DNA of 6,672 bases from Bacteroidales bacterium (GTDB taxonomy: Bacteria > Bacteroidota > Bacteroidia > Bacteroidales > F082): positions 1-6,672 of the forward strand of contig JAOZNY010000166.1 of NCBI GenBank assembly GCA_029933565.1, in the 5' to 3' direction. This document shows, in pieces, positions 1-5,490 of the stretch; position 1 is the stretch's first letter, and each line of letters begins with the position of its first letter. The position numbers and the translations under genes were made by a program. The notes under the pieces are model-generated. The model was given only the letters and a program-made list of their open reading frames with translations. It made no database searches and had not been told where the DNA came from.

Positions 1-392
1 TCAAAAAACTCTTCTCCGGCATCCAAAAGCCCGTCAATCCACGGAAGTAGTTTTTTTGCAGCATGATCTGTATGCAAAATTACCGGCACACCGTATAAAG
101 CAGCCATTTGATGAACGTGTATGGCTCCTGATATTGTTCCCGCAATTGCCGCTTCCATGCTATCAATATTTATACCTTTTCCGGCGTAAAAAGCACCACC
201 ACCGTTTGAAAACTGAATAATTACCGGTGAATTAACCTTTGCTGCCGACTCAAGTACAGCATTTATAGAATCGCTACCTACCACATTTACTGCAGGAATT
301 GCAAATTTATTTTCCCTTGCTATATCAAAAATATATTGAACATCGTTGCCAGTTGCTACACCAGGATTTATTTTATCTGAAATCTTACTCAT
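1..392 (-). CDS. fbaA: Class II fructose-bisphosphate aldolase, N-terminal part (cut by window edge)
   Basis: This is the first 130 codons of a zinc-dependent class II aldolase, which interconverts fructose 1,6-bisphosphate with dihydroxyacetone phosphate and glyceraldehyde 3-phosphate in cytoplasmic glycolysis and gluconeogenesis. Reading the reverse complement from the ATG at 392-390 gives MSKISDKINPGVATG, then AIPAVNVVGSDSINAVLE (residues 31-48), QFSNGGGAFYAGKG (60-73), HVHQMA (92-97) and HTDHAAKKLLPWIDGLLDAG (107-126). These follow the E. coli FbaA (class IIA) pattern closely. The HTDH motif carries the expected catalytic Asp109 and zinc ligand His110 at the same numbering as E. coli, which supports this start. 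One small difference is Ala111 where E. coli has Cys. About 230 residues, including the remaining zinc ligands, lie beyond position 1, so intactness cannot be judged. The gene is divergent from the carboxylase cluster and has its own promoter box just upstream. Confidence 0.95.
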   Translation of the reverse strand, partial: MSKISDKINPGVATGNDVQYIFDIARENKFAIPAVNVVGSDSINAVLESAAKVNSPVIIQFSNGGGAFYAGKGINIDSMEAAIAGTISGAIHVHQMAALYGVPVILHTDHAAKKLLPWIDGLLDAGEEFF

Positions 393-408
393 AGTTTTTA
401 GTTTTTTG

Positions 409-416
409 CAAATATA
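409..416 (-). promoter_or_regulatory. Bacteroidota-type -7 box for the aldolase gene
   Basis: On the minus strand the sequence reads TATATTTG, an exact match to the Bacteroidota primary-sigma -7 consensus TAnnTTTG. The box ends 16 nt before the aldolase ATG, so the 5' leader would be only about 10 nt and carries no Shine-Dalgarno sequence. The upstream -33 element is weak: TTTTCC sits 19 nt away rather than TTTG. The assignment rests on position and the -7 match. Confidence 0.6.
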
Positions 417-444
417 GTTTAAATGGTAATTTGTGGAAAAGCAT

Positions 445-454
445 TTCACGTGAA
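445..454. promoter_or_regulatory. Perfect 10-bp palindrome upstream of the aldolase promoter (possible operator)
   Basis: TTCACGTGAA is a perfect inverted repeat centred on CACGTG. It starts 28 bp upstream of the aldolase -7 box, at or just upstream of where the -33 region would lie, a place where a dimeric regulator could act. Short palindromes arise by chance in AT-rich DNA, so this is only a candidate and no regulator is identified. Confidence 0.2.
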
Positions 455-710
455 TAGAAAAAACTTTCTTAATGCAATTGGTCTTTTTTTTAATATTAAT
501 AGAGTTTTTCAAACGTTTTCAAAGCCTGTTTCAATGAATTCTTTCTGCCGGTTTTTTAATCAATTTAATATGTTAAATTTTCAATTAATATTTCATGCTA
601 AATTCAATTAAAACCGCATTTATGATATGATTTTCCGAAATCTAATAATTAACAAAACGTCAAAAGCCAAACATTAGGCTCACTAAATTATCAATTTATT
701 CTATATTTTT

Positions 711-718
711 TATCTTTA
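711..718 (+). promoter_or_regulatory. Probable -7 box for the carboxylase cluster
   Basis: TATCTTTA matches the Bacteroidota -7 consensus TAnnTTTG at all but the last base and is followed by CA, as in many such promoters. It would give a leader of roughly 60 nt before the biotin carboxylase ATG at 787. No clear TTTG -33 element sits 17-23 bp upstream. An overlapping alternative is TATATTTT at 702-709. The call is moderate to weak. Confidence 0.4.
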
Positions 719-742
719 CACCCTCAAAAGAATGGGGTAAAC

Positions 743-758
743 ACAGTTAATATACTGT
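743..758. promoter_or_regulatory. Short inverted repeat in the carboxylase leader
   Basis: ACAGT and ACTGT form 5-bp inverted arms around a 6-bp AT core, about 25 bp downstream of the probable promoter box and within the predicted 5' leader. It could be an operator half-site pair for a repressor, or mean nothing. The arms are too short for a stable RNA hairpin. Confidence 0.15.
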
Positions 759-786
759 ATTTCAGACATTTAAAAGCATTATTTAT

Positions 787-2295
787 ATGATTAAGAAGAT
801 TTTGATAGCCAATAGGGGCGAAATTGCCATAAGGGTAATGAGGTCCTGTAGGGAAATGGGTATAAAATCCGTAGCCGTTTTTTCCGAAGCCGACCGTACA
901 TCAATGCATGTTCGCTTTGCCGACGAAGCATATTTTATTGGTCCCGCCGTTGCGGCAGAAAGTTATCTAGTTATTGACAACATAATAGATGCAGCAAAAA
1001 AGAGTGGTGCAGATGCCATTCATCCCGGTTATGGTTTTTTATCAGAGAATGCAGAATTTTCGGATAGGTGTAAGAAAGAAGGAATTATTTTTATTGGCCC
1101 TTCATCGTATGCCATTAATACAATGGGAGATAAAATTACTGCCCGAAAAAAAATGCAAACTGCCTCAGTTCCTGTTGTACCCGGTACAACTAAGCCAATC
1201 AGCAATTTAAAAGAGGCGATTAAAACAGTTAAAGAAGTAGGCCTTCCTGTTATGATTAAGGCAAGTGCAGGTGGTGGTGGCAAAGGAATGCGCATGGTTG
1301 AAAAAGAAGAAGACATAGTTTCTTCAGTAACTGCTGCCAAGTCGGAAGCAATGGCCTCCTTTGGTAACGATGAAGTTTATGTAGAAAAATATATTAACTC
1401 GCCACACCACATTGAATTTCAAATACTTTGCGACAACCATGGAAATGGTATCCACCTTTTTGAAAGGGAATGCTCAGTACAGCGTCGTCATCAAAAAATT
1501 GTTGAGGAAACCCCTTCTCCAATAATGACAGATGAAGTTAGGGAGGAAATGGGAAAACATGCTGTAGCAGCAGCAATGGCAGTTAATTATTCAGGAGCAG
1601 GAACAATTGAGTTTATTGTTGACGATAATCTTAATTATTATTTCCTTGAAATGAATACTCGTTTGCAGGTTGAACACCCAATTACAGAAAGAGTTGTTGG
1701 TGTGGATTTGGTAAAAGAGCAGATTAGAATTGCAAATAACCTACCTCTGGAACTTAAACAGGAAAATCTTACTCAAAACGGACATGCCATAGAAGTAAGG
1801 ATTTATGCCGAGGATCCTGACAATAATTTTATGCCAAACCCTGGTACAATAAAACATATTACCGAGCCCTTGGGCTTGGGCGTAAGGCACGACGGCTATG
1901 TTTATGAAGGCTACGAAATACCAATGTACTACGACCCAATGATTTCAAAACTAATTGTTTGGGCTCCTAGTCGTGAAGAAGCCATCGACAGAATGAAGAG
2001 GGCTCTTTATGCCTATAAAATTACAGGTATAAAAACCTCAATTCCTTTCCTTCATAAAATTATGGATGTTCCTGATTTTAAAAATGGTAGATACAACACC
2101 CATTTTATACAGGACAATGCAAAATATCTTAACAAAAAAGTTGAACCAAATAATAAAATAAAAGATGTGGCTGCAATTGCTGCATTTGTTAATTATCTTT
2201 CAACTTTAGATGAAAATGTTAATGATTCTTCAGCAACTGCTTTAAAAAGCAACTGGAAAAATTTTGGCAGAAAAAAAAGTTTAAACCGTTTTTAA
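787..2295 (+). CDS. Acyl-CoA (propionyl-CoA) carboxylase, biotin carboxylase subunit
   Basis: This 502-residue cytoplasmic subunit should carboxylate the biotin on its carrier protein using ATP and bicarbonate. The N-terminus MIKKILIANRGEIA is the usual biotin carboxylase start, so the ATG at 787 is secure although it has no Shine-Dalgarno sequence. HPGYGFLSEN is at 79-88, the ATP-grasp glycine loop GGGGKGMR at 162-169 and CSVQRRHQK at 229-237. EMNTRLQVEHPITE at 288-301 includes Glu288, Asn290 and Arg292, and Arg338 follows. The last four share numbering with the E. coli AccC catalytic residues, and all are intact. E. coli AccC is about 449 residues. The extra ~50 here (about 450-502) end in SNWKNFGRKK and resemble the linker that leads into the BT domain in fused propionyl-CoA carboxylase alpha subunits. 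The carrier gene starts 13 nt downstream. The gene could also be labelled accC or pccA. Confidence 0.93.
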   Translation: MIKKILIANRGEIAIRVMRSCREMGIKSVAVFSEADRTSMHVRFADEAYFIGPAVAAESYLVIDNIIDAAKKSGADAIHPGYGFLSENAEFSDRCKKEGIIFIGPSSYAINTMGDKITARKKMQTASVPVVPGTTKPISNLKEAIKTVKEVGLPVMIKASAGGGGKGMRMVEKEEDIVSSVTAAKSEAMASFGNDEVYVEKYINSPHHIEFQILCDNHGNGIHLFERECSVQRRHQKIVEETPSPIMTDEVREEMGKHAVAAAMAVNYSGAGTIEFIVDDNLNYYFLEMNTRLQVEHPITERVVGVDLVKEQIRIANNLPLELKQENLTQNGHAIEVRIYAEDPDNNFMPNPGTIKHITEPLGLGVRHDGYVYEGYEIPMYYDPMISKLIVWAPSREEAIDRMKRALYAYKITGIKTSIPFLHKIMDVPDFKNGRYNTHFIQDNAKYLNKKVEPNNKIKDVAAIAAFVNYLSTLDENVNDSSATALKSNWKNFGRKKSLNRF

Positions 2296-2308
2296 AAAAA
2301 TCAGGCTA

Positions 2309-2824
2309 ATGTCATACGAAATAAAAGTAAACGACGAAGTATCGGATATCAAAGTCCTTAACAGGGATGGCAACCTGCTTGAAATAGCGGTTGACAACAG
2401 AAAATATAAAGTTGATATTATTGAAGTTGAGAAAGGTGTTTATTCAATTCTTCTCAACGGAGTTTCATTTAATATTGAACTAATAAGCAGTGGACTAAAA
2501 AAATATGAAGTAAACACTTTGTATAATTCTTTCGACATTGAAATTATTGATGCCGAAACCAAATACATGAACAGCCGTAAATCAGGTGAAGATGAAGATG
2601 CCGATTATATTTCAACTCCAATGCCAGGCAAGATTGTAAAAATTCTAGTAAAGGAAGGAGACCTTGTTAAGGGTGGTGAAACGGTTGTTATAGTATCGGC
2701 CATGAAAATGGAAAGCGAATACAAAGTTGTAAACGACCGTATAATTAAGCAAGTATTAGTTAAAGAAGGAGATAATATTGAAGGTAACCAACCCATTATT
2801 ATGCTCGGTGAAGTTGAAGAATAG
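2309..2824 (+). CDS. Biotin carboxyl carrier subunit of acyl-CoA carboxylase
   Basis: This 171-residue protein carries biotin between the carboxylase and carboxyltransferase sites. Its C-terminal third (about 100-168) is a biotinyl domain: STPMPGKIVKILVKEGD, then VSAMKMESE with the biotin-accepting Lys133 in AMKM, 38 residues from the C-terminus as expected. The residue before AMKM is Ser rather than the commoner Glu. Residues 1-85 are not a Pro/Ala-rich linker as in E. coli AccB. They form a run of short beta-strand-like segments (YSILLNGVSFNIEL, YEVNTLYNSFDIEI) that resembles the beta-barrel of the BT domain joining the subunits of propionyl- and methylcrotonyl-CoA carboxylases. Residues 86-99 are an acidic, flexible-looking linker. 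The gene lies 13 nt after the biotin carboxylase gene and 36 nt before the carboxyltransferase gene, so cotranscription is very likely. Only a weak CAGG precedes the start. Confidence 0.92.
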   Translation: MSYEIKVNDEVSDIKVLNRDGNLLEIAVDNRKYKVDIIEVEKGVYSILLNGVSFNIELISSGLKKYEVNTLYNSFDIEIIDAETKYMNSRKSGEDEDADYISTPMPGKIVKILVKEGDLVKGGETVVIVSAMKMESEYKVVNDRIIKQVLVKEGDNIEGNQPIIMLGEVEE

Positions 2825-2860
2825 TTTGTAATTATTTTAGCAATTAAAAAAATAGAAAAT

Positions 2861-4399
2861 ATGTCACTCAGACCAAAAATAAAAGAACTTGAAGAAAAGC
2901 ACAAATTAGCCGAACTTGGTGGTGGACAGGCACGTATCGACAAGCAACACAAAGCAGGTAGAAGAACTGCCCGCGAACGTATTGCCGACCTGTTTGACCC
3001 AGACACATTTGTGGAAATTGACAAATTTGTTGTGCATCGAAGCACAAATTTTGGCATGGAAAAAAATAAAGTGCTTGGTGATGGAGTTGTAACAGGCTAC
3101 GGAAAAATTGATGGCAGAATTATGTATGTTTTTGCTCAGGACTTTACAGTTTTAGGTGGCTCACTTAGCCGTGCAAATGCTGATAAGGTTGTGAAGATAA
3201 TGGATCTTGCAATGAAAATGGGCGCACCTGTTATCGGACTTAACGATTCAGGTGGAGCACGTATTCAGGAGGGTGTGGAAAGCCTTGCCGGTTATGCTGA
3301 TATTTTCTATCGAAACGTAAGAAGTTCGGGGGTAATTCCGCAAATTTCGGCAGTATTGGGACCATGTGCCGGGGGTGCCGTTTATTCACCTGCAATTACC
3401 GACTTTATAATGATGGTGAAGGATACTTCATTTATGTTTGTTACCGGCCCCGACGTTATTAAAACTGTAACCAATGAAGAGGTTACTATGGAAAACCTTG
3501 GTGGTGCAATGACCCACAATCAAAAATCGGGAGTAGCACATTTTACTGCCGACGACGATCAGCAGGCTATGATGATGATAAGGGAACTGATGAGTTTCCT
3601 TCCTTCAAATAATATGGAAGATCCGCCACGTAAAACTTGTATTGACGACCTCACAAGGGAAGAGCCACGTTTGGACGATATAATTCCAAGCGATCCTAAT
3701 AAGCCATACAATATGATGGATATTATTCTTCCGGTTATTGACAATAAACACTTTCTGGAAGTTCAGCCACATTACGCTAAAAATATTATTGTTGGTTTTG
3801 CACGAATAGGTGGACGCCCAGTTGGAATTGTAGCTAACCAACCAGCTGTACTGGCCGGTGTGCTCGATATCGACAGTTCAACAAAAGCTGCTCGTTTTGT
3901 GCGCTTTTGCGATGCCTTTAATATTCCTTTGGTAACATTTGAAGATGTACCTGGTTTCCTTCCGGGAACGGCTCAGGAATTTGGTGGAATAATTAAACAT
4001 GGTGCTAAATTACTTTATGCTTTCGCTGAAGCAACCGTTCCTAAAATTACAATTATTACACGCAAAGCCTATGGTGGTGCCTACGATGTAATGTCGAGCA
4101 AACATATTGGAACTGATTATAATTTTGCTTATCCAACAGCAGAAATTGCAGTTATGGGACCTGATGGTGCTGTAAATATTATTTACCGCAATAAACTTAA
4201 GGATGATGCAGAAAGAAAAAAAGCAGTTGACGATTATCGTGAAAATTTTGCCAGCCCTTACCGTGCTGCCGAACTAGGATATATCGATGAAATTATATTC
4301 CCTCACAATACCCGTAAAAAACTTGTTCAGGCGCTTGAAATGACCGAAAACAAATCGGATAGCAACCCGCCTAAAAAACATGGAAATATACCTCTTTAG
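2861..4399 (+). CDS. pccB: Propionyl-CoA carboxylase, beta (carboxyltransferase) subunit
   Basis: This 512-residue crotonase-fold carboxyltransferase moves the carboxyl group from carboxybiotin to an acyl-CoA, most likely propionyl-CoA to methylmalonyl-CoA, and normally works as a hexamer. The N-domain has GGSLSRANADK (99-109), DSGGARIQEGVESLAGY (129-145) and GPCAGGAVYSP (167-177). The C-domain has FEDVPGFLPGTAQEFGG (360-376) and RKAYGGAYDVMSSKH (401-415). The glycine-rich oxyanion segments in both halves are intact, the length is normal for the family, and the end KKHGNIPL is typical. Asp409 in AYDVM appears to correspond to the Asp that favours propionyl-CoA over acetyl-CoA in actinobacterial PccB. 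From memory, the decarboxylase homologue MmdA lacks this Asp, and no membrane decarboxylase subunit is nearby. Carboxylation is therefore favoured over a Na+-pumping decarboxylase. No Shine-Dalgarno sequence is seen before the ATG. Confidence 0.93.
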   Translation: MSLRPKIKELEEKHKLAELGGGQARIDKQHKAGRRTARERIADLFDPDTFVEIDKFVVHRSTNFGMEKNKVLGDGVVTGYGKIDGRIMYVFAQDFTVLGGSLSRANADKVVKIMDLAMKMGAPVIGLNDSGGARIQEGVESLAGYADIFYRNVRSSGVIPQISAVLGPCAGGAVYSPAITDFIMMVKDTSFMFVTGPDVIKTVTNEEVTMENLGGAMTHNQKSGVAHFTADDDQQAMMMIRELMSFLPSNNMEDPPRKTCIDDLTREEPRLDDIIPSDPNKPYNMMDIILPVIDNKHFLEVQPHYAKNIIVGFARIGGRPVGIVANQPAVLAGVLDIDSSTKAARFVRFCDAFNIPLVTFEDVPGFLPGTAQEFGGIIKHGAKLLYAFAEATVPKITIITRKAYGGAYDVMSSKHIGTDYNFAYPTAEIAVMGPDGAVNIIYRNKLKDDAERKKAVDDYRENFASPYRAAELGYIDEIIFPHNTRKKLVQALEMTENKSDSNPPKKHGNIPL

Positions 4400-4405
4400 G
4401 TGTTT

Positions 4406-4435
4406 TTTGAAAATTAATTGTAAAACATAAATTTA
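4406..4435 (+). promoter_or_regulatory. Candidate promoter for corA
   Basis: TTTG at 4406-4409 and TAAATTTA at 4428-4435 are spaced 18 bp apart, resembling the Bacteroidota -33 TTTG and -7 TAnnTTTG pair with one mismatch in the last base. A start here would give a leader of about 45 nt ahead of corA. No terminator is visible between the carboxyltransferase stop and this site, so read-through from the carboxylase operon is also possible. Confidence 0.35.
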
Positions 4436-4473
4436 CTGCTTGGAAAATCACTAAAATTGTAAAAAAGAAATAA

Positions 4474-4480
4474 GGGAGGG
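4474..4480 (+). promoter_or_regulatory. Strong Shine-Dalgarno sequence of corA
   Basis: GGGAGGG lies 7 nt before the ATG at 4488 and fixes that start. It is the only strong purine-rich ribosome-binding site in the window. The other starts have AT-rich upstream sequence, as is usual in Bacteroidota. Confidence 0.7.
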
Positions 4481-4487
4481 AAAACCT

Positions 4488-5396
4488 ATGATTGAAACAA
4501 TAAAACTCGGAAGGTTAAAATGGTTGAATGTTAAAAACCCTGGTAATGAGGATTTAGAAACCATTGAAAATACTTATCATTTTCACCCCCTTGATATTGA
4601 AGATTGTCGTGAATCGAACCAAAGATCAAAAATTGACACTTACGATGATTATCATTTTCTTGTTTTGCATTTCCCAATTTTTGATAAGCAGAACCGTTTT
4701 ATAAAACCTCAGGAAGTAAAGATTTTTTGGGGCGAAGAATTTTTTATTACCATTGGAAAATCACATTGGGCTGTGGATAGCGTTTTTGATGATGCTATGA
4801 AACAAGACAAACGTGGCGAAGATTTTGAGATTGGTACTTCAGATGCAATATTGTATGCCGTTCTGGAAAAGTTGATGAACGAGTCGATTCACCTTTTACG
4901 CAAGGTTGGCCTGGAACTGGAACTTATCAATCGTGAACTTTTTGGCAAGTCGCCGGCAAAAATAATCGAGAGGCTTTCGGTTACCCGGAAAAATATTATT
5001 GTGCTTAATACAATGTTCAAACCCCAGCTTAGGGTTTTCAATAAATTTGAATCAGGAAGCGTTCAGGGCTTTGCCGATAATATGGAAGACTATTGGGGTA
5101 ATATCCTTGACTATTACAACCGTATGTGGGACATGACAGAAGATTATGGCGAACTTATTGAAGGACTATCCACAACCTTTGATTCACTACAGACCCACAA
5201 GACCAATGAGATAATGAAGATACTAACTCTGATATCTTCAATTGTGCTCCCTCTTACTTTTTTGACCGGAATTTATGGAATGAATGTTCTATTGCCCTTT
5301 GAAGATGATAACAGTACTTTTTGGGGAATAGTAGTAGTTATGCTTGGCATTGGTGGAGGAATGGTTGCCCTGTTTAAGAAGAAAAAATGGATGTAA
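4488..5396 (+). CDS. corA: CorA-type magnesium (Mg2+/Co2+) transport protein
   Basis: This 302-residue inner-membrane channel subunit belongs to the CorA/2-TM-GxN family, whose pentamers take up Mg2+ and sometimes Co2+ or Ni2+. The signature YGMN is at 263-266, directly after the first membrane helix (about 244-262, MKILTLISSIVLPLTFLTGI). The short periplasmic loop (about 267-276) carries the acidic cluster EDD. The second helix (about 278-295) ends in the basic tail KKKKW, giving the usual N-in/C-in topology. The large N-terminal cytoplasmic domain includes HPLDIEDC (33-40), the typical early CorA motif, and a long helical region (about 117-240) forming the stalk. The length is close to the usual CorA size. 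ZntB-type zinc transporters share the fold but the intact GMN favours CorA. It is on the same strand as the carboxylase genes, 88 nt downstream, and has no obvious functional tie to them. Confidence 0.92.
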   Translation: MIETIKLGRLKWLNVKNPGNEDLETIENTYHFHPLDIEDCRESNQRSKIDTYDDYHFLVLHFPIFDKQNRFIKPQEVKIFWGEEFFITIGKSHWAVDSVFDDAMKQDKRGEDFEIGTSDAILYAVLEKLMNESIHLLRKVGLELELINRELFGKSPAKIIERLSVTRKNIIVLNTMFKPQLRVFNKFESGSVQGFADNMEDYWGNILDYYNRMWDMTEDYGELIEGLSTTFDSLQTHKTNEIMKILTLISSIVLPLTFLTGIYGMNVLLPFEDDNSTFWGIVVVMLGIGGGMVALFKKKKWM

Positions 5397-5401
5397 AACG
5401 G

Positions 5402-5436
5402 ATTGCTGGTTGCGAGTTGCTGGTTACGAATTGTTA
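5402..5436. repeat. Heptamer tandem repeat (GTTGCKR-like) downstream of corA
   Basis: Five consecutive 7-bp units read attgctg, gttgcga, gttgctg, gttacga, attgtta. The first two pairs form a 14-bp higher-order repeat matching at 12 of 14 positions. The tract lies 6 nt beyond the corA stop. A related tract appears at 6602-6643, on the other side of the aromatic-pathway gene. Confidence 0.7.
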
Positions 5437-5458
5437 ATCTCTAACCATTCTCTCAACC
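5408..5458. terminator. Possible bidirectional terminator hairpin between convergent genes
   Basis: An imperfect hairpin can be drawn. GGTTG (5408-5412) pairs with CAACC (5454-5458), GAG (5414-5416) with CTC (5450-5452), and TGGTTA (5421-5426) with TAACCA (5442-5447), around a 15-nt loop. Its place between the ends of corA and the DAHP synthase gene suits a shared terminator. There is no clean U-tract on either side and the stem has internal mismatches, so this is a weak call. Confidence 0.3.
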
Positions 5459-5490
5459 TTAATCTCAATCTCAATCTTTCCCTCAGCCTC
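5455..5490. repeat. Hexamer pyrimidine-rich tandem repeat running into the end of the DAHP synthase gene
   Basis: A period-6 tract reads aacctt, aatctc, aatctc, aatctt, then the degenerate tccctc and agcctc. It fills the gap and reaches past the TGA stop (5483-5485) of the minus-strand gene, so the final residues KRRG may be coded partly by repeat-like sequence. Confidence 0.6.

Larger units (their letters stand above)
393..786. other. Divergent intergenic region between aldolase and carboxylase genes
   Basis: This 394-bp AT-rich stretch separates two divergently transcribed genes. It holds the aldolase promoter box (409-416), the CACGTG palindrome (445-454), a probable carboxylase promoter box (711-718) and a short inverted repeat in the carboxylase leader (743-758). 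It also contains TTTTCAAA twice with a 10-bp period (506-513 and 516-523), with a related TTTCAA at 529-534. I see no credible gene, tRNA, riboswitch-like fold or terminator here. A 62-codon frame at 423-611 looks like translated AT-rich filler. Confidence 0.7.

Noticed and set aside
423..611. A 62-codon plus-strand frame in the divergent intergenic region
   Set aside because: The sequence is Phe/Asn-rich, as expected from AT-rich noncoding DNA, lacks a recognisable domain, and overlaps the aldolase promoter region.
1029..1340. A 103-codon minus-strand frame inside the biotin carboxylase gene
   Set aside because: It is fully antisense to strongly conserved ATP-grasp motifs, and its low-complexity Pro/Leu/Ile runs are a shadow of the real frame.
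2289..2312. Possible frameshift splitting a fused biotin carboxylase/carrier gene
   Set aside because: The two genes are in different frames across an A-rich run, but the first ends in a normal stop, the second has its own ATG, and separate subunits are a known arrangement in this phylum. A broken gene is unlikely.
2605..3057. A 150-codon minus-strand frame spanning the carrier/carboxyltransferase junction
   Set aside because: It is antisense to the biotin-attachment motif and the carboxyltransferase N-terminus, is rich in Ser/Ile, and shows no domain.
3559..3841. Two overlapping short minus-strand frames inside the carboxyltransferase gene
   Set aside because: They are shadows of a conserved coding frame, with no promoter or family resemblance.
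4400..4487. Terminator after the carboxylase operon
   Set aside because: The gap has T and A runs but no GC-containing inverted repeat, so no intrinsic terminator can be supported.
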